Shown here piece after piece: positions 23,013 to 34,145 of a DNA stretch of 64,000 nt (the first letter of the stretch is position 1; each line of letters opens with the position of its first letter). The position numbers were made by a program, and so were the translations under genes. Under the pieces are notes generated by a model that saw only the letters and a program-made list of their open reading frames with translations, ran no database searches and was not told the origin of the DNA. Origin of the DNA: Macrolepiota albuminosa (taxonomy: Eukaryota; Basidiomycota; Agaricomycetes; Agaricales; Agaricaceae); the NCBI GenBank assembly GCA_027475525.1, contig JAMWFC010000009.1, positions 682,001 to 746,000 on the forward strand, given 5' to 3'.

Positions 23013-23730
23013 GCTTTCTCAACTTTCAAAGCATTAATGTAAGCTAAATTGAATTTCTCTTGAATGTTTATTTTTTAAGCATTTGTAAATCTTAAAAAAA
23101 AAACTAGAAAATAGTGTAGCCTTTGGATTTTTCCTGATTTTTGAGTGATTTTCCTGGAATTATTTGAGCATTTTCTACTAACATCTCCTGAAAAACAGAC
23201 CAATTAAATTTTTATAAAAATTTCAGATTTATCTAAGCATTTATAAATTCTAAAAGAAAACCTAAATCAATGTATCATCAACTCCTGAGTTTTTCCTGAA
23301 TTTTTTTTAGTGATTTTCTTGGAATTTTTTAATACTCAAATGAGCTAACTCTTACATTGTTACTCTAAAAGGAAGGTTCTTGGTCAGCCTTTGCCAGCCT
23401 TAGTCAGAACTGACTAATTAATCATTCCCATGAAACAGTTGTCCTATTCTATATAGACAAGCTATGATTTGTGTCTTTGACATGAATTTTGTAGCTTGTT
23501 GGGGGCTTTGCCCCCAAACCCCTCCAACTAAGCCTCCACTCTAACCTCACTTTGTTTGGTTAGGGCTCCAAGTATGTATAAGTAACTTAGCCTCTACCCC
23601 AACCTCACTTTGTTTGGTTAGGGCTCCAAGTATGTATATGAGTAACTCAGTCTCTACCTCAACCTCACTTTGTTTGGTTAGGGGCTCCAAATATGTATAT
23701 TAGTAACTCAGCTTCTATTATGATCTTACT
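23013..23730. repeat. AT-rich spacer with second copy of the dispersed repeat
   Basis: 23018-23460 is AT-rich with no gene seen. 23463-23700 matches 10868-10990 and adds a threefold repeat of cctcactttgtttggttagg followed by a gctccaaatatgtat-like segment, with a period of about 60 bp. Confidence 0.65.
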
Positions 23731-24480
23731 TTTATCATGTCTAACTAATTTTAGCATATGTTGTTAATGAATAGAGAGTTTCACATTTTTTAAAAAATGA
23801 TGCTACATTTATCATGTCTAACTAATTTTAGCATATGTTGTTAATGAATAGAGAGTTTCACATTTTTTAAAAAATGATGCTACAATTCCAAGTTATATTC
23901 TATTAGTACAGTATCAACCAATATCAAGTTAGATGACTTTCATTATGTCTTACTGATTCCAGCATATGTTGTTAATAAATAGAGAGTTTCACATTTATCA
24001 AGAAATGATGCTACAATTCCAAGTTATATATATTCTATTTATCATGTCTAACTAATTTTAGCATATGTTGTTAATGAATAGAGAGTTTCACATTTTTTAA
24101 AAAATGATGCTACAATTCCAAGTTATATTCTATTAGTACAGTATCAACCAATATCAAGTTAGATGACTTTCATTATGTCTTACTGATTCCAGCATATGTT
24201 GTTAATAAATAGAGAGTTTCACATTTATCAAGAAATGATGCTACAATTCCAAGTTATATATATTCTATTAGTACAGTATCAACAAATATCAAGTTAGATG
24301 TAAAAATATAAAAGTTAGTAATAAGTAGATAATTAACAATCACACTCACATTTGTAAACCCAAGGAATAACGCTACAATTCCAAGTTATATGTATAGTAT
24401 CAACAATATTAAGTTATATGCTAAAATATAAAAGTTAGTAATAAGTAGTTAATTAACAATCACACTTACATTTGTAAACT
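23731..24480. repeat. AT-rich tandem repeat block (77-bp and 230-bp periods)
   Basis: 23731-23807 and 23808-23884 are exact 77-bp copies (duplication no. 6). Separately, 23808-24037 and 24038-24267 are identical 230-bp units. Each holds two diverged sub-units sharing agcatatgttgttaat and agagagtttcacattt. More diverged partial copies continue to about 24480 (caattccaagttatat). It is a minisatellite-like block with no coding capacity. Confidence 0.85.
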
Positions 24481-24489
24481 ATTGAGGAC

Positions 24490-27420
24490 TTCTACCCAAG
24501 ACTGTGTTTGCCTTGATCATGGGCATGTGTACAAGCAATATAATGCAGATTGGGGACTGTAATGCTCCCACAACCTTTCAGAGGTTAATGACCTCTATAT
24601 TCTGAGATGTGATAGGACGGTTTATGCACATCTACCTAGATGATATATTCATCTATTTGGATTCCATGGAGGAGCATGAGCAGCACCTCAGAGTTGTATT
24701 CAAATAACTACGCAAGTACAAGTTGTACTTGAAATGGAAAAAGTGTGAGCTTTACACTCAAAGTATAGACTGCCTAGGGCATGTCATCAATGAACGGGGT
24801 ATACACCCCAATCAGGACAAGCTTGACTGCATTTGGAAATGGCACACACCACAAAACTACAATGACATCCAATGGTTCGTTGGCCTTGTCAACTACATAT
24901 TGAGCTTCTTGCCCAATGTTACTGCTTATACTGGGCCACTCATGGCCATGATGCAGAACAGGTCACCATTCAATTGGAGGCCACTGCACTAGCGGTGCTT
25001 TGAAATGGTCAAATAGATCTGTACAAAGAATCTGGTTATTTGACCAATTGATCCTAGACAGGACGAGCCTATTTAGCTTATTTGCAATGTGTCTAAAACA
25101 GGCATTGGTGCCATGTATGGCCAGGGAAGTAACTGGCAGACTTGCCAGCCAGCAGGATTCATGTCAAAGAAGTTCATGACTGCCCAGCAAAACTATGCTG
25201 TGCATGGCTAGAGACCCTAGCAATTCTTGAGGCCCTCCTCAAGTAGGAGAATAAGCTAATGGGATACCCCATCCATATCATAACTGATCACAAGGTGCTT
25301 GAGTTCTTCAAAACTCAGGTAAACTTGTTGCTGCATCAGCAATGTTGGATTGACTACATGTTGAGATACCAGTTTGACATCACCTATGTTAAAGGTGAAC
25401 TCAATAAAGTGGCAGACTGATTATTTCACTACTTTGAGAGTGATGTAGTCAGGGAGGCTCATGAGCCTCATGAGTATGTGCAGGCAGACTGCTGCATAGA
25501 TCCAGACAGGAAGGATCTACCTCTCCACCAGTACCAGGAGATCAAGAAACATGTCCTGGACATACACGCAATGCGTGATGATGAACGGAGGCAAAGTACT
25601 CACCTCAGAGAGCAGTGTGAGGAGCAGGACATAGCCACACAGCTGCTCAAGGAGCATGAAGTCATGGAACCAGCGTTACCTGGGGAACCCAAGCGCTCTG
25701 ATAAACCCTTTACTCTGACTGAGATGCTAGAAGGTGAATCGCCTTCATCTCAGCCACCTAGCCTGGGCAACAATGACTTCCATATGGAAGTGGTGCAGGA
25801 GTATGGACATGACTCTCTCTTCACCGAGATAATCACCAATCCTGATGACCATCCTTGTTTCAGACAGGGGCCTGATGGACTGATCACAACAGAGAACCGT
25901 CAAGGAGTGGCAGTGGTCTGCCTTCCCCATACATGAATTATTGTGACATGAGTACTGGACCAGGCCCATGCACTGGTGGGGCACTTTGGTGCCACACAGA
26001 TGTTGGGATACATCCATAGATGGTATTGGTGGCCACGCATGGCCCAGGAGGTTATCAAGTTCTGCGCATCATGCACAGCATGTCAGAGGGCAAAGTTGTC
26101 CCCTGGATCTCCTGCCAGGAAGCTGCACCAGCTACCTGTGCTGGTAAAGCCTTGGGATTCTATTGGAATGGACTTTGTAGGTCCCTTTCCTGAGTCTAGA
26201 GGATTTGACTACCTCTGGGTGGTGATATGTCACATGACAAGCATGGTGCACCTTATACCAGTGTGAACAAAGCTGACGGCTAAGGAGCTGTCATGGATCT
26301 ACCTCAGGGAGATTGTTAGGCTGCATGGGCTGCCTAGTACCATCATGAGTGACTGTGACTCAAAATTCACATCATAATGGTTGAGGTTACTCCATAAGCT
26401 GTTAGGAGCTAGACTCCTCATGTTGACTTCATTCTATCCTCAGATAGATTGGCAGACTTAGCAGGCCAACCGCAGTATAGGCCAGATCCTGAGAGCAGTT
26501 GTTCACCCTGATCAACGAGACTGGGTGGACTGGTGTTCACTCACTGAGTTTGTGATTAATGTGAGTATCTCAGATAGGACAGGGTATGTGCCCTTTGAGC
26601 TCAATAGAGGGTACATGCTCTTCATGCTGCACAAAATTCATGCAGATGTGGTGGCCTACCAAGGAGTAGTTGAGTTTGCCAGGCAGGCCCTGGAGGATAT
26701 TGCAGCGGCACATGACACCATCATTGAGATGTGAGTCTTTCAGGCAAAAAATGCCAATCATCATAGGTGAACGGACCTGCCAATATCAGAGGGTACTTGC
26801 CCTCCATGCTGCATGAAATTCGTCTGGATGTGGTGGCCCATCAAGGAGTAGTTGAGTTTGCCAGGCAGGCCCTGGAGAATATTGCAGTGGCACATGATGC
26901 CATCATTGAGATATGAGTCTTTCAGGCAAAAAACGCCAATCACTGTAGGCAAATGGACCTGCCAATATCAGTGGGAGCATTGGTCTACCTGTCAACACAT
27001 AATCTGAGGCTTTCCAAGGGATGGGCAAGTAAACTCTGCCCAAAATGGGTAGGCCAATACCACATGCTATATGCAGAGCCAAGTACCTCCAACTATGTGC
27101 TGGAGCTGACACAGGCATTACAGGAATGACAAATCATTCCAAAGTTCCATGTGTCACTGTTGTGACCATATAGCATGTCTGACAATGTGTTATTTCCTAA
27201 CAGGGTGACCCCAGGCCCCTATGACTTTGGGGCATAAGACAATGACAAATGGTTTGTTGAGTGCATCATAGGGCACCAGTGAACTGAGCAGAATATGCTT
27301 GAGTTTGAGGTATGATGGTCCCTCAGGGACACAACATGGGAGCCATACTCCCATTGCTTCAAGCTGGTGGCACTTGACTGTTATTTGGAGTTGAAGGGCA
27401 TTAAGTGCCCACATCAGTTA
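24490..27420 (+). pseudogene. Ty3/gypsy family B pol, copy 1 (truncated RT, RNase H, integrase, chromodomain-like end)
   Basis: The RT begins mid-domain at about 24490: cognate of AFTFQRLM, a YLDDIFIY box near 24638, then KYKLYLKWKKCELYTQSIDC, LGHVINERGIHPNQDKLD and NYNDIQWFVGLVNYILSFLP. RNase H follows (MYGQGS-like near 25115, ITDHKVLEFFKTQ near 25278, TYVKGELNKVAD near 25385). Integrase has its zinc region (GHFGATQMLGYIHRWYWWPR, CTACQRAKLSPGS, 25976-26110) and a core beginning GMDFVGPFPESRG. A diverged duplication (period 182 bp) lies at about 26610-26970. The end (about 27240-27410) resembles a chromodomain: WFVECIIGHQ..., then FEVRWSLRDTTWEPYS. Many in-frame stops show it is dead. Confidence 0.82.
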
Positions 27421-27545
27421 GGTAAGTGCACCAGTGCTTAATTTGATTGGCAGTGCTGATTGCGGCTTGGCTGAGTTGGTCAGCAACTGTGGCTGAGACA
27501 CGTTTAAAAATTTGAAATTTCTTTTTTCTCTTTCTTTCCTCAACC

Positions 27546-30222
27546 ATAGACAACATGCCTGTGGACCTCAGTGAGCAGCAGCAGCAGCAACAGTTTGAGT
27601 TTGTGCCGTTGGTCTTACCATCAGCTGAAGGGAGGGCAGATGGCTCTCCCACTGACCCAAAATGTGCTTCAGTGGGGACAATCACAACAGGCTGTGGGCT
27701 TCCCACAGCAGCAGCCAGTGATCAGTGGCTATCCACCACAACAACTCATGCAGAGCAACTTTATGCCCCAAAATGCACCTGTAGGTGGTTTTCTGCCTTG
27801 TCAGATGGCACAGGGCACTTATGCACCACATCATGCTGAGGGCCAATCCCAGCAAGTCCAATATGGGGGGCTATTTAGCCACCAAGCAATGTCAGGATGG
27901 GGGCAGCTTGCCTCCATACTGGCAAGGGGGCCAATAGGGGCACATCCTTTGCCCCAGTTTATAGCCCCAGCACACTATCCTGGCATGGCTGGTGTGCCAG
28001 CAATGATGCCATACTCCCTGGCTTGGATGGGAGCTTGGGACACAATGCCTGAGTACGGTGCCTCATATGAGGTGCCCACTGAGGGAGGAAAATTGATCTC
28101 CAAGGTGGCAACAATGCCAGCCAACAGTCCAGAGGGATGTAAATCATTCCTCCTGCCAGCAAAGACAGCCAGTGAGAACACAGAAGCTCTCAATACAGAA
28201 CAAAGCAGTAAGTCTCTGGCCAATGTACTGACAGAGAGCCTGGCCAGGCTCTCCTTGTTACAGCGGCTGGAGATGCTGCACCAACCCAAGCACAGCTCAG
28301 AAGAAGAGTTGTGTCCTCAATGCAACAAAGAAAAAGCATGGGCTGTTGAGCCCAGTCTCAACCAGGACTTAGTCCTGGCTACTCTCCTCCAATGCCTGGG
28401 GGACAATGAGTACAATGTATCTGCAGACTTGTTGTTCCTCCGCAATGCAGAAGCTGTTGTCCTCATCAGTTGGATGATGGACAATATAGATCACATGCAT
28501 GCTCAGCACAAAACTGATCTCCTTGCCCTATTGGCTGCTTGTAAGCAGCAGACTACATCCTCAAGTCAGGACACCAACTCCAGCAAAAGGGCGCATTGGC
28601 AAAGAGTGGAGGATGCACCCTCCTGCTCAACTCAGTTGAGCATTGCCGTTCCTGACCAGGAGGCCAGTCTAGGACAAGACATCCTCCTCTAGGAAGATGT
28701 CCCTGCTCCAGCTGTCCCCCAGCTGATTCAGTGCCTTGCTAGTGGTGCATCTGAGGTTGATCTTTGCAACCATTATCCATGGTATCTACCACGCACTCTG
28801 GAGAGCAGAGTTTCTGAGGCATCAGTACATGCCCCACTGAGGCTAAGGCCTTGCAACCCCAAAAGGATCATTGGGGTAAGCATCCGGAAGGGCATGCATA
28901 CATCAATGTGCACTTCTCCGAGGATGTCCCAAAAGGGGCCCCACAACAGTAAGGTATACCAAGTTGCACCTCGCAGGTTCCCCCACAGCCCCTGAGAGCT
29001 CTGCAGGCTCCATTCACTGGTGAACAACCAGTTTACGCCAATTTGTCAGTGTCAGTTGGGCTACCTCTTGCTCAACAAATTTAAATGGGTGACTATGAAT
29101 TGTCACCCTACAGCCTGAGACAGAGTAATGTTTCAATTACTCGATGAGGTCCCATACAAGACCATTGCAGTATCTTTTGTGAGTTCAGAGAAGCAGGAGA
29201 AAGTCCTGTGGATGATTGCTCCTTCATGGATCTACTGCCACAAGGAAAGTAGGAGGCTGGCCTTTATCAGCCTGACTTCCTCTGATTCAAAGCAACCTTT
29301 TGCTTTGGACTACTTGGGCTCATATGCCCTTCTCTATAAATGTTCTGAGATGCCCAACATGTGGGCCATGCCATGCACATTCATTGGCACAGCCTCTTTG
29401 GGTTTGTGCTAGTACACACTATCAGCACCAGCCACCCATCCAAGGCCATGGTGGCCAAGCACCTGGCTTATGTATTTGCATAGCCAGGCCTCCATAAAGA
29501 GGCTGTTGCCAAATACAAGGCAGCTACAGGGCAATCCTCTGTGCCCCTCTACATTGAGGACCCAAACTTTGAGGCTCAGGCTGTGGACATCCCAGAAGCA
29601 TCAGCTTCTGTCTTTACCACTTTGGACGCATTACACATCCTTCTTCACAATCAAATCCTGGTCAGCTGGGTTGACCACACTTACACCTATGGGGTCACCT
29701 ACTTGGCCCACATCTTCTTTGGCAACAACTGGCTCTACAACAAGGCAGCCACTATCAAAGATGAGAGGCTACAATGCCTTGATCATTATGGGACACCTCA
29801 GTCCCTTGCTCAGTGGGATGGGTGGCATGAGGCCACCATTGGCAATTGCCAACACCTGATGCTCTAGTAGCAGGAGAGTCGTTGTGCATTTGATGATGCA
29901 TTCACCAAGGGGATGTATCTCCTCATCAGACAGGACATTCATGCCTGAGAGATCTGAATGTGCCAGTACCCATCTGACAATGGAAATCTTCCTGATCCCC
30001 AACCACCTACTCTAGGGCCAACCTTTGACCCCACCACTATGCTGACCCCACTATAGGACTATGACAATTCTCTGCCTCTGGCAGGGCCATTAGGCACTTC
30101 TCATGAGCCTGCACCTGAGGATGAACTCCTCAACTATGATATGGACGACATGACTGCTGATCTATTCCAGGAGCCTGGGGACTCTCCAATTGCCCCCGTC
30201 CCTGACTTACCAACGGCCTGAC
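27546..30222 (+). pseudogene. Long extra ORF downstream of gypsy family B pol, copy 1
   Basis: It begins around MPVDLSEQQQQQQFEF (27555), shifts frame near 27660 and stays open to 28692 (LTQNVLQWGQSQQAVGFPQQ, a Gln/Pro/Gly-rich N-terminal third). It then continues through several broken segments to about 30220, including FALDYLGSYALLYKCSEMPN (about 29290-29360) and SASVFTTLDALHILLHNQIL then HTYTYGVTYLAHIFFGNNWL (29600-29735). I see no zinc knuckle, protease, RT or integrase motif. The same ORF follows the same pol in the second copy at 58464, so it travels with the element. The homologous start there reads MDNMPMDQETQQQQQ. It could be a post-pol accessory protein or a captured host gene. Function unknown. 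Confidence 0.6.
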
Positions 30223-30324
30223 CATTGTAGTGCTTTGAGACCATAGTTCAGTCTGATTGGAAGATGTGTAGCATAGTCCACTATGTGGCATTGGCCACAT
30301 AGCTTTTACTTAGTATAGTATTAG

Positions 30325-30358
30325 AATATTATATTATATTTATTATAATATAATATTA
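30325..30358. repeat. AT-rich palindrome
   Basis: aatattatattata and its reverse complement flank a few bases. A stem this long in AT-only sequence may be a cruciform site or simply AT-repeat decay. Confidence 0.6.
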
Positions 30359-30529
30359 GTTATATAATTATAAATACATAGATACCTGCTGCTTACTAAG
30401 CAGCTTATTTTTGTTTATACTACATAGTCAATAGACCAGACTGGTCTGATTCTGTGCAGTGTGAACATTTCTGTGCAGTGTGAACATTAAGCTCTCATAC
30501 AACTGTAACTTTGTTACAAATATGTAAGA

Positions 30530-31457
30530 CCCTCTAGCTTGTCTCCTGGACTTACTTTTGGCCAGAACTGAAGAAGGACATGACCCACTACATTTGATCA
30601 TGCAAATCCTGTCTCTGAGCCAAGGTCTCCCAGCACTGACCCTATAGATTACTGAAACTGCTACTAATAGGATGATGGCTCTGGTCCTTGATTTCTATAG
30701 ACTACATCATCAAACTTCTAGAATCAGAAGGGTTTGATGCCATCCTTGTTATTGTGTGCAAGCTGACCAAACAGGGCATTTTCCTACCTGCCACATAACA
30801 GATACTGCCCCAGACTTTGCTTGGCTTTTCCTTGAGCATGTCTTTGCCAAACACAGACTTCTAGATAACATTGTGTTCAACTGCGGCCCCCTCTTTGTGT
30901 CTAAGTTCTGGACCTTCCTGTGTAAGGTGCTTGAGGTAAAGACTAGCCTTTCTACTGCTTATCACCTAAAGATCAATGGCTAAACTGAACAAGTCAATCA
31001 GTCTCTCAAACAGTACCTCCACTTATATGTCAACTACCTACAAAATGACTGGCATGCTGAACTCCTCCTACTAAGTTCACATATAACAACATGCCCCATT
31101 CTGCTACTGGCATATTACTCTTCTTTACTAACAAAGAGTACCACTCTCAATTAGCTCTCTTTTTCCAGGACATCCTGTTACACACCACTCACAAAGTTGC
31201 CTAGGACCTTCAATTGCTCCACAAGTTTCTCTGTGAAGAGATCAGCATTGCAAATCAGGCCTACATGAAACATGCTGACTAGAAGTGCAAGGACACTCTC
31301 AATTGGCCTCCTGGAACAAAAATATGGCTAGATTAACATCATCTCCACATCTGTAGGCTCTTCCTGAAATTTAATCACAAGCACCTTGGCCCATTCAAGA
31401 TCTTGAAAAAGGTCTCATCTCATGCCTACAGGATTGAACTCCCTCTGATACTCAAAG
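30530..31457 (+). pseudogene. Ty3/gypsy family C integrase remnant
   Basis: Broken plus-strand frames show the core of a third gypsy family: SIDYIIKLLESEGFDAILVI (about 30700-30750), a block from VFAKHRLLDNIVFNC to PLFVSKFWTFLCKVLEVK (30840-30940), FYCLSP/TAYHLKING (about 30955), TYNNMPHSATGI (about 31079), LGPFKILKKVSSHAYRIELP (about 31390-31435). It is cut at 31457 by the LTR of gypsy copy 2, just where the C-terminal integrase region should continue. Confidence 0.75.
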
Positions 31458-32233
31458 TGTCAGGGGACTCCTCATTTTTTTCTTCCTTCACTCCTTATCT
31501 CTTCACTCTTCTTTCATTCATTCTCTTATTTCTTTTGACATTATCTCATTTTACTGTTTCTATTCTTTCAACACTATCTGTTAGTACTATTCTCTGTTAG
31601 AAGTTAATGCCTAGATCACACAAGTAAGTAATGCAACTAGGTATAGCTATTAGCATGATGTCTGTCATTCTGAGTATGTGATTGCTTACCCTCAGTCTCA
31701 TATACTTGACTGAGGGTATGCACAACATCTGGTAGCAGGTTTATATATCTATAATATGGTATGTCAGAGTGGAGAGTTAATATAGGAAGAGAAATATAGC
31801 AAAATTAAAGTTGTCCCTTGTTGGATATCAATACTTCAATGCTTACAGTGCTCAGCAGCACTCAACATTCTCAGCCCTTGAGGTGCTCTGGTTTTTTAGC
31901 TACCATTCAGACAAGTGTGGGCCCCTCAGCACTGCTTCCAGACCTCTTACATAAGCCAGAGTTTGCCAAAGTTTGCCTCTTATTTGTGCAATTGTTTGTG
32001 TAGGCAATTGTCAAGTTTTTAAGGTTTTGTTGTACTGTACAGTTGTTTCCCATGCTTCAGAGGCCCCAGAAGCATCCAACCTGGCATAGGGAATCCCTAG
32101 ACCTGTTTTCTTTGGATCTCCCTCTGCCAGGTGAGTAGTTATTATGATATTGTCAGTACATACTCTAATACACTTTGGATCTCCCTCTGCCAGCTATGTG
32201 ACTGAGCCACAGCCTCTAGAGGTCACCCTTACA
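31458..32233 (+). repeat. 5' LTR of gypsy copy 2
   Basis: It includes the twice-occurring tttggatctccctctgccag block near 32109 and 32171. It is interrupted by a 273-bp solo LTR at 31595-31867. Confidence 0.85.
31595..31867 (+). mobile_element. Solo LTR inside the gypsy copy 2 LTR
   Basis: A 273-bp TG...CA insert (TGTTAGAAGTTAATGCC ... GCAGCACTCAACA) is flanked by the perfect 5-bp duplication TTCTC (31590-31594 and 31868-31872). It contains a ccctcag...ctgaggg stem like that in the copia LTRs, so it is probably a copia-type solo LTR of a different family. Confidence 0.85.
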
Positions 32234-33176
32234 GGAGAACAAGTCTCTACATTTTGGTCTGGAAGCCCCCTTCAGCCTGCTTGAGCCCTCTCTTGCCCTT
32301 TTAGGTCACTCCTCCACTGGATTACTCCCTGCCCCTCTGTCACTTCTATGACCCAACCAGCCCCCTCAGACACTCCTCTGGATGCTTCTGCCCCTCAGGA
32401 TGATGCCTGGGGTTGCTTGCTTGCTCTGGAGACTCAGGTGCAGACTACTCAAGCTTCCCTCACCTTGACACCACCAAACTTGCTGGATTACATCAGACCA
32501 CAGACATCATCTCCCATTCCCTTCAGGCCCTCTAAGAGCACCTCCCTCTCACTCCTACTCCTCTGCAGACACCTACAGTTAGGGCTGACACACCCCCAGT
32601 CCCTCACTTTGGGGCCTCCCCCCAGTTCATGCCAATATTCCTTGCCCAGCACTCCCAGACACATTCAATGGTGATCGAGCAATAGATGAGTGTTTCCTGC
32701 AGTCATGCATCACCTATATTCAGCTCAGTGGTGAGGCTTTCCCCTCTGATGCTTTCAAGATTGCTTGGGTTCTTTTCTACATGAAGTCTGGGTGAGCTTT
32801 GATGTATGTGCTACAAGTCTTTCAATGCCCTGGAGGAGTAGAGAGCTTTGGAAATGGGGATCAGTTTGAGAAGGAGTTTTGGACAGAGTTCTTCCCCTTG
32901 GACCCTGCTAATATGGCAGCCCTCACTCTCTGAGATCCTCATCAATACAGGCAGGGGAAGCAGACCTTAGATGAGTATATTGACTCTTTCAGAGCTCTTG
33001 CTGAATAGGCCTGCTATCTGGATGGTCTTCAGCTCTGTCTCACCTTCTGAGAGGGCCTCCTTCCCTCTCTTATGGACCAGATTGACAGCATAGCTGAGGG
33101 ACAATCTGACAACATGAGTATTGAGACCTGGTATCAGGTAGCACATGATCAGTGGCAGCTCATAGAGTTATGATAT

Positions 33177-34145
33177 TGATAGGACCCCACACAGGCTAGG
33201 CACATCAACAGCAGGCTCAGCATTGGTTCTGGACACCTTGCTGCACATGTGCCAAACTTGGCACACACAATTTATCTATTTTAGACCTTACCCAATGGCC
33301 ATGCACGGCAAGCAACAGATCCAATCAATGATAGCATCAACAGCAGCTGGAATGACAGCTGACATCATGCCATCAGCAAACATTGATAGGTAGCAGCAAT
33401 CAATCAGCATGTGGCATGGCTAGCCGATGACAGCACTTACAGATTAGGAATAATGTCATTTACTCATGATGGATGGCCTGACATTTACCCTGGCACCTGA
33501 TACCTCTTGGCACCCCTCCCTTGGCCAGATGGACAGCTTGCTTGCTTCATTTCTCAACATTTAGTTTAATGTATGGCATTTAATTACATTACTTACGGTC
33601 TACCGTCCCTTGGTGATCCTTAAGTACTTGGCAATGAGGAACTTGTTTCTCACTATAAATACTTACCATTGTCACTAGTTATCACAGAAGAGAGTACCCC
33701 ACTTTACACCCCTCAGTTCACCTCACAGTTCAGATTTCTTTTGAGCTGACTAAGTTCATAGTCACCAATTGTCTGAACACTCTTAGCCTGCTTGTTGCAG
33801 TTACGCTTATGGAACTTACATGCCTTGCACCTACAGCAGGCATCACACAGCTTAGTCAATGCTAAGCCTCTAGTTTCCTTCCCACATCCTCTTGCTGCAC
33901 TTACCCATATTCATCTCCCTACCTTTTTTAGGTGCACTTCATCATTGGCACACCCTCCTTACTGCACATTCTTGCCGACTATTGTTACCAAGTTTCACTG
34001 AATCTTGCTGTTCAACTCATTTTCTGACTTGTTCTTTGGGAACTGCCTGGGACTCCCTCAATCTTAGCATGCCCAATGCATTGTTACATAGGTTAGTAGC
34101 TGTAAACTGTATCTGCTACTGATCTACTTTTGGGCATCATCAACA
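33177..34145 (+). mobile_element. Solo LTR, family D, inserted in gypsy copy 2 gag
   Basis: A 969-bp insert starts TGATAGGACCCCACACAGG and ends GGGCATCATCAACA. It splits gag between the LMELKR-like block and the proline-rich linker. It contains a TATA box (tataaatact, about 33655). A second copy in the opposite direction is at 58577-59505, which fixes both ends. No clean target duplication is visible. Confidence 0.75.

Noticed and set aside
23731..24300. CRISPR-like direct repeats
   Set aside because: Repeat units are contiguous with no unique spacers, and the genome is eukaryotic.
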